A stretch of 64,000 nt of DNA. Source: Flavobacteriaceae bacterium. GTDB lineage: Bacteria > Bacteroidota > Bacteroidia > Flavobacteriales > Flavobacteriaceae. Under the pieces are notes generated by a model. The model made no database searches, had not been told where the DNA came from, and saw only the letters and a list, made by a program, of their open reading frames with translations. The DNA is taken from the NCBI GenBank assembly GCA_028280265.1, contig JANQMD010000025.1, forward strand, positions 1 to 64,000, written 5' to 3'. Positions 57,557-64,000 of this stretch are shown here, in pieces (the first letter of the stretch is position 1; the number at the start of each line of letters is the position of its first letter). The translations under genes were made by a program, and so were the position numbers.

Positions 57557-60500
57557 TTGAATAAATCGTATAAATATATTATTTGCTGCTTGTTTTTTGT
57601 GTGTACAAATGTACTATGGGCACAAACAAATAAGCAAAAGAAAGATTCTGTTCCTAAAAAAAAGGACACAGTAAAACTTAAATACAACTTCAAGCACAAT
57701 CAAGTTGGGAACCTTCTTTTAAAATACCCTTCCAAACTTGAGGTGATTTATGACAAAGTACTCAAGAAATATGTTTTTGTTGAGAAGGTGGGTGATTATT
57801 ACATCAAGACTCCCATTTTTATGACTCAAAAAGAATACGAAAAATACCGTCTTCAAAGAGACATGTTAGAGTACTACAAGAGTAAGATTGCAGCTTTAAA
57901 CAGTAAAGACAACAAGGCCAAAAAGGATCTACTTCCAACCTACTATGTAAATTCAGATTTTTTTGAATCGATTTTTGGGGGTAATCAAATTAAAATTACA
58001 CCTACAGGGAGTATCAATTTAAAGCTTGGATTTATCTATCAAAACACGGATAATCCTCAGCTTTCTGAACAAAACAGAAGCGCATTTACTTTTGATTTTG
58101 ATCAACAAATCAATGCAGGATTGCAGGCGCAAATAGGAGAGAGACTCAACTTGTCTGTCCAATACGATACGCAATCTACCTTTGATTTCCAAAACCTCAT
58201 AAAGATAGAATACTCGCCGACAGAAGACGATATCCTACGAAGTATTGAAGCTGGGAATGTAAACATGCCGATAAAAAACTCTCTGATCAATGGAGCTCAA
58301 AGTTTATTTGGAGTCAAAACAAAACTTCAATTCGGAAATACAAACATTACGGCAGTATTTTCGCAACAAAACTCCGAAAGTAGAACAGTTACGGCTGAGG
58401 CGGGAGCCTCTATCCAAGAATTTGAATTAAGAGCAACGGATTACGACAATGATCGTCATTTTTTCCTTTCTCAATACTTTAGAGAAAATTTTGCCCGCTC
58501 TTTAAGAGAATATCCGCTTATTAGTAGTCCGATAAATATTACACGAATAGAAGTTTGGATTACAAATAGAAATGCTACCGTAGATGACTTTAGAAGCATT
58601 GTGGCATTTGCAGATATTGGAGAATTGGGGAATTCTAACCTTGTAAATTCGGGAGTAACACCCGTTACACCTGTTTCCGTAAATGGAGTAAACATTCCAA
58701 CGAATGGAGCCAATAGCATTTCTACGGCATTATCTGATCCACGACTTAGAAATATTACTGACGTAGATGGATATTTAACCTCAACTTTTGGAATGAGTCA
58801 GGGAACGGATTACAGCCTACTGCAGAATGCTAGAAAGTTACAATCCAATGAATATACCTTAAACCCTCAATTAGGTTTTATCTCATTAAATCGAAGATTG
58901 AACGATGGGGAAATTTTAGCAGTTGCTTTTGAGTATACAGTTGTTGGGGCCTCCAATGGAGAAACTTCTTTTAAAGTGGGAGAGTTTTCTAATGATGGAA
59001 TCACAGCTCCTAATAACCTTGCAGTAAAGTTATTACGTAGTGAAATTTTAACAACAAAAAGAACGGTTGCTGGTGTAGAAGAGCCTTTTCCTACATGGAA
59101 CTTAATGATGAAAAATGTCTATGCATTGGGTGCTTTTCCATTGACGCAAGATGGATTTCGATTTGAAGTACAATATCGAGACGATCAAACTGGGATAGCT
59201 TCAAACACATTGCAAAACGCTCAATCTACGGATACAAATAATAACCCGATTTCTAACAAGCCGTTATTACAGGTCTTAAATTTAGACAGATTAGATCAAA
59301 CTCAGTTTGCCACACCGGATGGATATTTTGACTATGTTGAGGGCATCACTGTAAATTCGAAAAACGGATACGTGATTTTTCCAAACCCTGAACCTTTTGG
59401 AAATGGATTGGAAACCTCTCTAAATGTTCAAGCCGATATTGATTTATTTGTTTTTAATGAGCTGTATTTAGATACCAAAATCAATGTAAAAAATAACAAT
59501 CAGAACAAAGATAAATTCTTTTTAAAAGGATATTTTAAATCACAAAACAGCAATGGAATTCCCATTGGAGCATTTGCACCTCGAGGCTCTGTAACTGTAA
59601 CAGCAGGAGGGCGACAGCTTGTTGAAGGAATCGATTATGTTGTGGATTATGATCTGGGAAGAGTACAAATTATAGATCCAGGATTGCAATCTTCTGGAAT
59701 TCCTATTCAAGTTTCTACAGAAAGCAATGCTGTTTTCAATCAGCAGAGAAAAACATTTATGGGTATCGATGTGGAACATCGATTCAATGAAAAATTTATT
59801 ATTGGGGGAACTGTTTTAAATGTCAATGAAAGACCTCTAACACCTAAGATTAATTTTGGTGCAGAGCCAATCAACAATACGATGCTTGGATTGAATATAG
59901 ACTATTCATCCGAAGTTCCTTTCTTAACAAAGCTTGCAAATAAATTGCCTTTTGTTGATACAGACGTACCTTCAAATTTGTCTGTGAGAGCAGATATGGC
60001 TTATTTAATACCAGGATCTCCAAGTGGTATTGATGTTACAGGTGCTGCAACCGCTTATGTAGATGATTTCGAAGCTTCTCAAATACCTATTAGTCTTTTA
60101 ACCCCATTACAATGGTATACGGCAAGTACCCCTCTAGGGTCGGGAGCGAACCTAAATGGAGCAGCAACAGATTTAAGTTATAACTATCAAAGATCTCGAT
60201 TGGCTTGGTACAATATTGACCCTATTTTTTACGGAGCAGGAAATACACCCGCAAACATAGATGCCGATGCGCTTTCTAGAGACGAAACAAGACAAATAAA
60301 TTTCCGCGAGTTATTCCCAAATCAACAGCTAGACGTTACGCAGCAAACACTTGTAAGAACGCTGGATTTAGCATACTTCCCAAGTGAGAGAGGACCTTAT
60401 AACTTCGATACAAACAATGTAGTTGATCCTAGCAATCCAGTTAGTTTTACAGATCCAGAAAATAGATGGGCAGGAATTATGCGTCCATTGAATACGAATA

Positions 60501-63500
60501 ACTTCGAACAAGCCAATGTTGAGTACATACAGTTTTGGTTAATGGATCCGTATCAGAATTATTCCATTACCAATGAAGAGGGGCTCCCTGCTGGTGTAAA
60601 CCCACGTGACCCAGCAAATCAAGTTGGAGAGTTGTATTTTAACTTAGGAAATATCTCCGAGGATATTCTAAAGGATAACATTAAAATGTATGAAAATGGA
60701 CTGCCAGCAGACGGTCTAAAAGTCCTAGGAAACAATGTAATTCAATCTAGCAATCCCAACAATCGATGGGGTTTATTCCCAAGCAATCCATCAATTTTAT
60801 ATGCATTTGATGAAAACGATGCCTCGAGAACCAATCAAGATATTGGTTTGGATGGTTTAACAGATGAAGAAGAAAGAACTTTCTTCCCTGCTTTGGCAAG
60901 TTTAGCAGATCCTGCTTCGGATAACTATCAGTACTACAGAGGGTCACAACTTGATGCAGCGAATGCATCCATCATCAGCCGATACAAACTGTTCAACAAC
61001 ACGCAGGGAAATTCACCGACTTTAAATCAGTCTCCAGAAGCGTATCCAATATCTGCGACTACTTATCCTGATGTAGAGGATATCAACAGAGATCAAACGA
61101 TGAATACCATTGAGAGCTATTATGAATATAAGGTGTCTCTGAATAGAAATGATTTGATAGTCGGTCAGAATTTTATTGTGGACCAAAAAGACACTCAGGT
61201 TACTTTAGAGAACGGTTCTATTCAAACAGCAAGATGGTATCAATTTAGAATTCCTATTAAAGGAGGGACACCTATTAATAACATAAGTGACTTTAATAGC
61301 ATTCGATTTATTCGAATGTTTGTAACGAAATTTAGAATGCCTGTTGTTCTTCGTTTTGGCGAGCTAGATTTAGTAAGAGGAGACTGGAGACGATATACGA
61401 GGACATTAGACCCTACCATAAATCCAGATCAAGCTTTAACTCAAACCCAATTAAACAACTTTGAAGTTGGAGTGGTAAATATTGAGCAAAATGAAGGAAG
61501 ATATGTCTTACCACCAGGAATTGTTCGTGAACGTTTGCAGGGGAGTACCACTGTACAACAACAAAACGAGCAATCAGTTTCATTGAAGGTAAACAACTTA
61601 CCACAGAATCAAATTCGAGCGATCTATAAAAATATCAGTATTGACCTTCGTCGTTACAAGCAATTAAAAATGTTCATGCACTTGGAGCCTGTGATGGTAG
61701 GCGGAGTGAACGATGATGAGATGACAGCCATTATTCGACTTGGAACCGATTTGAATGACAACTTCTATCAATTAGAGTTACCCTTAAAAGTATCTCCTAA
61801 CGGAAGTTTAGCACCTTTAGACGTTTGGCCAGAAGCCAATAATTTGGATGCCCTCATGGCTGAGCTAAGTAAGGTAAAGTTGGATAGAGATGTTGCAGGA
61901 GTAGCGGTAAATGAATTGTATCCTGGCACTACAAACATTGGTCAGTTGGCATTGAGAGTAAAGGGGAACCCAACACTGGCTCAGATTAGAACTGTGATGT
62001 TAGGATTGAGAAATAACTCTACAATTGATAAAAGTGCTGAAATTTGGTTCAATGAACTACGTTCTTCTGGATTCGATAATAATGGAGGTTGGGCTGCTGT
62101 TGTAAGCGCTGATGCTAATTTTGCTGATGTTGCCAATGTTTCCATGACGGGTAGAATGCAAACGATTGGTTTCGGAAATGTAGAAGACAGAGTGAGTCAG
62201 AGGTCTTTAGATGAAACAAAGCAATACGACGTTTCTACAAGTGTCAATTTAGGAAAAATGATGCCTAAGAAATGGGGAATTCAACTACCGCTGAATTACA
62301 GTATTGGAGAACAATTTATTGATCCAAAATTTGATCCACAATACCAAGATGTTCAGTTGAAAGATGTTGAGGCAGCAAATTTACCAGCCAATCTTCCGAG
62401 AGGAACAGAAGTGTCTAGAGATTATACCAAAAGACGAAGCATCGGCTTTGTGAATGTTCGAAAGAACAGAAACCCAGATTCTTCTAAAAAACCAAAGTTT
62501 TATGATGTAGAGAACTTATCAGTATCCTATACGTTTAACGAAGAGCAACACAGAGATTATAATATTGAAAGAGCAGTAAGGAAGAATGTAATGGCTTCTG
62601 CTTCGTATAGCTTCAATTTTAAATCAAAGCCCTTAGAACCTTTTAAGAAAACCAAATCCAAACTTTTACAAAGTAAATATTTGAAATTGATCAAGGATAT
62701 TAATTTCAATCCTGTGCCTTCGACAGTGGCAATCAATTCTAGCATTAACAGAAGTTTGAATGAGCAAAGGTCTAGAAATCTAGTTTCTGGATTGAGTCCG
62801 CAACCTAAACTATCGCAAAGAAGATTTTTATTTGATTGGGATTACACCATAGGATTTGATTTTACCAAATCGCTATCGATGAACTTTAATGCAACTAATA
62901 GTTATATTTATGATACGTTTGGAGGCAATGAAGAATTAGGGGTTTTCGATAACTTCTTCAACACGGGTAGACCCAATAACTACCATCAGAAATTAAATGC
63001 GTCCTATAAAATTCCGATTAATAAAATTCCATACCTGAATTTTATCAATGCAGATTATGCGTATACAGCTGATTTTGATTGGAAAACAACTTCTCAAGAC
63101 CCTCAAATTGTAAGACGTGTAGGAAACTTAATCCAGAATGCCAATACACACAACTTTAATGGAAAGTTGAACCTAGCTCGGTTGTATAGGGATGTGAAAC
63201 TTGAAAAGCTTTTTGTAAAGAGCAATGCTGGAAAGTCGGCTAATAACTCTGGAAATCCAGGACTCCCAGGAGCCCCTGGAGGCTCAGGCCAAGTTCGTAA
63301 TCAAGTAAAAAAGAAGAAATCCATTGGTCAAAAAATAGCAAAAGGATTTTATGATTTACTAACATCAGTGAAAAATGCTGAGATAGGTTATTCCGAAAAC
63401 AACGGTCAATTGTTACCAGGTTACGAACCTGAAGTAGGGTTTTTAGGAAGAAATAATTTTGGTGGAGGGCTAGCTCCTTCGTTAGGTTTTGTTTTTGGAA

Positions 63501-64000
63501 GTCAGGTTGATATTAGAAATCAAGCTTTAATTAACGGCTGGCTGGTAGACCCAAGATCAGCAGGACAAGACTATTACGATAAAACATATAGTAGAACTAG
63601 CTATAACAAATTGAATTATAGCCTGAAATTAAAACCAATAAAAGATTTAACAATAGACCTTACAGGAAATCGAATTAACACAAGAAATTTAACCCAACAG
63701 ATAGACATAAGACCAGCTTCTGAGTTAGGAATCGTTCTAAGTCCAGATGACCCAAGAAATCAACATGGTGTTATAGACCCTAGCATTCCTGCTTTTGTAA
63801 ATGGAAACTTTAGCACAAGTTTCTCTATGTTCGGAACAGCCTTTAAAGATGGAGATCAATTATTTCAGCAATTGAGAAATAACCGATTGACTATTTCCAG
63901 AAGATTAGGTCAACAAGCTGGAATTGATGTAAACAATCCTGCAAATTTAAATCCAGATGGAACAGTCATTGGCTATAGTGGATCGAGTCAAGATGTTTTA
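57557..64000 (+). CDS. sprA: Cell-surface gliding / type IX secretion protein SprA (partial)
   Basis: An open frame of 2148 codons from TTG 57557 to the window end without a stop; complete SprA is about 2400 residues. Signal-peptide-like start (YKYIICCLFFVCTNVLWAQ), KKKDTVKLKYNFKHNQVGNL, LNLSVQYDTQSTFDFQNLIK and the repeated barrel segments such as AIYKNISIDLRRYKQLKMFM are typical of SprA/Sov, the giant outer-membrane translocon of the type IX system needed for gliding. A glycine/proline-rich insert (NNSGNPGLPGAPGGSGQ) is seen near residue 1900. Translation follows ruvA by 4 nt. Confidence 0.93.
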   Translation, partial: MNKSYKYIICCLFFVCTNVLWAQTNKQKKDSVPKKKDTVKLKYNFKHNQVGNLLLKYPSKLEVIYDKVLKKYVFVEKVGDYYIKTPIFMTQKEYEKYRLQRDMLEYYKSKIAALNSKDNKAKKDLLPTYYVNSDFFESIFGGNQIKITPTGSINLKLGFIYQNTDNPQLSEQNRSAFTFDFDQQINAGLQAQIGERLNLSVQYDTQSTFDFQNLIKIEYSPTEDDILRSIEAGNVNMPIKNSLINGAQSLFGVKTKLQFGNTNITAVFSQQNSESRTVTAEAGASIQEFELRATDYDNDRHFFLSQYFRENFARSLREYPLISSPINITRIEVWITNRNATVDDFRSIVAFADIGELGNSNLVNSGVTPVTPVSVNGVNIPTNGANSISTALSDPRLRNITDVDGYLTSTFGMSQGTDYSLLQNARKLQSNEYTLNPQLGFISLNRRLNDGEILAVAFEYTVVGASNGETSFKVGEFSNDGITAPNNLAVKLLRSEILTTKRTVAGVEEPFPTWNLMMKNVYALGAFPLTQDGFRFEVQYRDDQTGIASNTLQNAQSTDTNNNPISNKPLLQVLNLDRLDQTQFATPDGYFDYVEGITVNSKNGYVIFPNPEPFGNGLETSLNVQADIDLFVFNELYLDTKINVKNNNQNKDKFFLKGYFKSQNSNGIPIGAFAPRGSVTVTAGGRQLVEGIDYVVDYDLGRVQIIDPGLQSSGIPIQVSTESNAVFNQQRKTFMGIDVEHRFNEKFIIGGTVLNVNERPLTPKINFGAEPINNTMLGLNIDYSSEVPFLTKLANKLPFVDTDVPSNLSVRADMAYLIPGSPSGIDVTGAATAYVDDFEASQIPISLLTPLQWYTASTPLGSGANLNGAATDLSYNYQRSRLAWYNIDPIFYGAGNTPANIDADALSRDETRQINFRELFPNQQLDVTQQTLVRTLDLAYFPSERGPYNFDTNNVVDPSNPVSFTDPENRWAGIMRPLNTNNFEQANVEYIQFWLMDPYQNYSITNEEGLPAGVNPRDPANQVGELYFNLGNISEDILKDNIKMYENGLPADGLKVLGNNVIQSSNPNNRWGLFPSNPSILYAFDENDASRTNQDIGLDGLTDEEERTFFPALASLADPASDNYQYYRGSQLDAANASIISRYKLFNNTQGNSPTLNQSPEAYPISATTYPDVEDINRDQTMNTIESYYEYKVSLNRNDLIVGQNFIVDQKDTQVTLENGSIQTARWYQFRIPIKGGTPINNISDFNSIRFIRMFVTKFRMPVVLRFGELDLVRGDWRRYTRTLDPTINPDQALTQTQLNNFEVGVVNIEQNEGRYVLPPGIVRERLQGSTTVQQQNEQSVSLKVNNLPQNQIRAIYKNISIDLRRYKQLKMFMHLEPVMVGGVNDDEMTAIIRLGTDLNDNFYQLELPLKVSPNGSLAPLDVWPEANNLDALMAELSKVKLDRDVAGVAVNELYPGTTNIGQLALRVKGNPTLAQIRTVMLGLRNNSTIDKSAEIWFNELRSSGFDNNGGWAAVVSADANFADVANVSMTGRMQTIGFGNVEDRVSQRSLDETKQYDVSTSVNLGKMMPKKWGIQLPLNYSIGEQFIDPKFDPQYQDVQLKDVEAANLPANLPRGTEVSRDYTKRRSIGFVNVRKNRNPDSSKKPKFYDVENLSVSYTFNEEQHRDYNIERAVRKNVMASASYSFNFKSKPLEPFKKTKSKLLQSKYLKLIKDINFNPVPSTVAINSSINRSLNEQRSRNLVSGLSPQPKLSQRRFLFDWDYTIGFDFTKSLSMNFNATNSYIYDTFGGNEELGVFDNFFNTGRPNNYHQKLNASYKIPINKIPYLNFINADYAYTADFDWKTTSQDPQIVRRVGNLIQNANTHNFNGKLNLARLYRDVKLEKLFVKSNAGKSANNSGNPGLPGAPGGSGQVRNQVKKKKSIGQKIAKGFYDLLTSVKNAEIGYSENNGQLLPGYEPEVGFLGRNNFGGGLAPSLGFVFGSQVDIRNQALINGWLVDPRSAGQDYYDKTYSRTSYNKLNYSLKLKPIKDLTIDLTGNRINTRNLTQQIDIRPASELGIVLSPDDPRNQHGVIDPSIPAFVNGNFSTSFSMFGTAFKDGDQLFQQLRNNRLTISRRLGQQAGIDVNNPANLNPDGTVIGYSGSSQDVL

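Noticed and set aside
1..64000. CRISPR arrays, tRNA genes, rRNA genes, complete insertion sequences, prophage
   Set aside because: No regularly spaced direct repeats, no tRNA cloverleaf-like sequences, no transposase or phage structural genes were seen on reading either strand.

Overview
The window looks like a chromosomal segment of a marine or aquatic member of the Flavobacteriaceae (Bacteroidota). The evidence is its AT-rich base composition, TAnnTTTG-type -7 promoter boxes in place of sigma-70 -10 boxes, few Shine-Dalgarno sites, and typical family content: the gliding/type IX secretion protein SprA, a DUF5686 CarboxypepD_reg-like protein, a TonB-dependent receptor with a carboxypeptidase-like N-terminus, the FeoB-associated Cys-rich peptide, and L21 with a C-terminal extension. 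No rRNA, tRNA, CRISPR array or complete insertion sequence was seen. Most genes are housekeeping. The accessory signal lies in dispersed palindromic repeats and small inserted ORFs.

Layout. 0.2-4.4 kb (minus): two tandem YCII-like proteins, then an operon of PepSY-TM protein, small lipoprotein, NtrY-like histidine kinase and enoyl-CoA hydratase. 5-10.2 kb: leuS, a beta-barrel protein, an EamA transporter and a DUF2911 protein. 10.5-15.4 kb: feoA-feoB plus a 37-residue Cys-rich partner, a SCO1-like protein, and divergent rseP. 15.4-23 kb: a Zn-ribbon peptide and a JmjC/cupin protein, then a biotin locus (bioF, bioD, bioA, a beta-ketoacyl synthase, bioB). The biotin locus is interrupted by a frameshifted GIY-YIG nuclease gene lying between inverted copies of a palindromic repeat, and by an opposite-strand membrane protein. 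23-32 kb: two unknown small genes, an SDR, a thioredoxin-fold protein, heme A synthase, an HMA-domain lipoprotein, a second EamA transporter and an M16 protease pair (one active, one lacking HxxEH). 32-35 kb: rplU-rpmA and waaA.

34.9-43.5 kb is a molybdenum-cofactor region: a split YeeE/YedE sulfur transporter, an unknown conserved gene, moaA, a small membrane protein, moeA, a four-helix-bundle protein, moaC, a MobB-like/MobA fusion, a MoeB-rhodanese protein, then moaE and moaD on the other strand. 43.5-47 kb holds a DUF5686 outer-membrane protein and queG. 47.1-54.6 kb is a probable sucrose-type catabolic locus: a LacI regulator, two LacI-type operators 21 bp apart, a TonB-dependent receptor without SusD, an SLC45-like MFS transporter, a GH100-like glycosidase and a PfkB sugar kinase. 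54.6 kb to the end: maeB, ruvA and sprA, which runs off the window.

The most unusual signal is that extragenic palindromic repeats also occur in frame inside three essential or biosynthetic genes (leuS, the biotin-locus ketoacyl synthase, moeB). One such repeat family brackets the GIY-YIG gene as inverted ends. Together this suggests a repeat-mobilising system, which is an inference to be tested.
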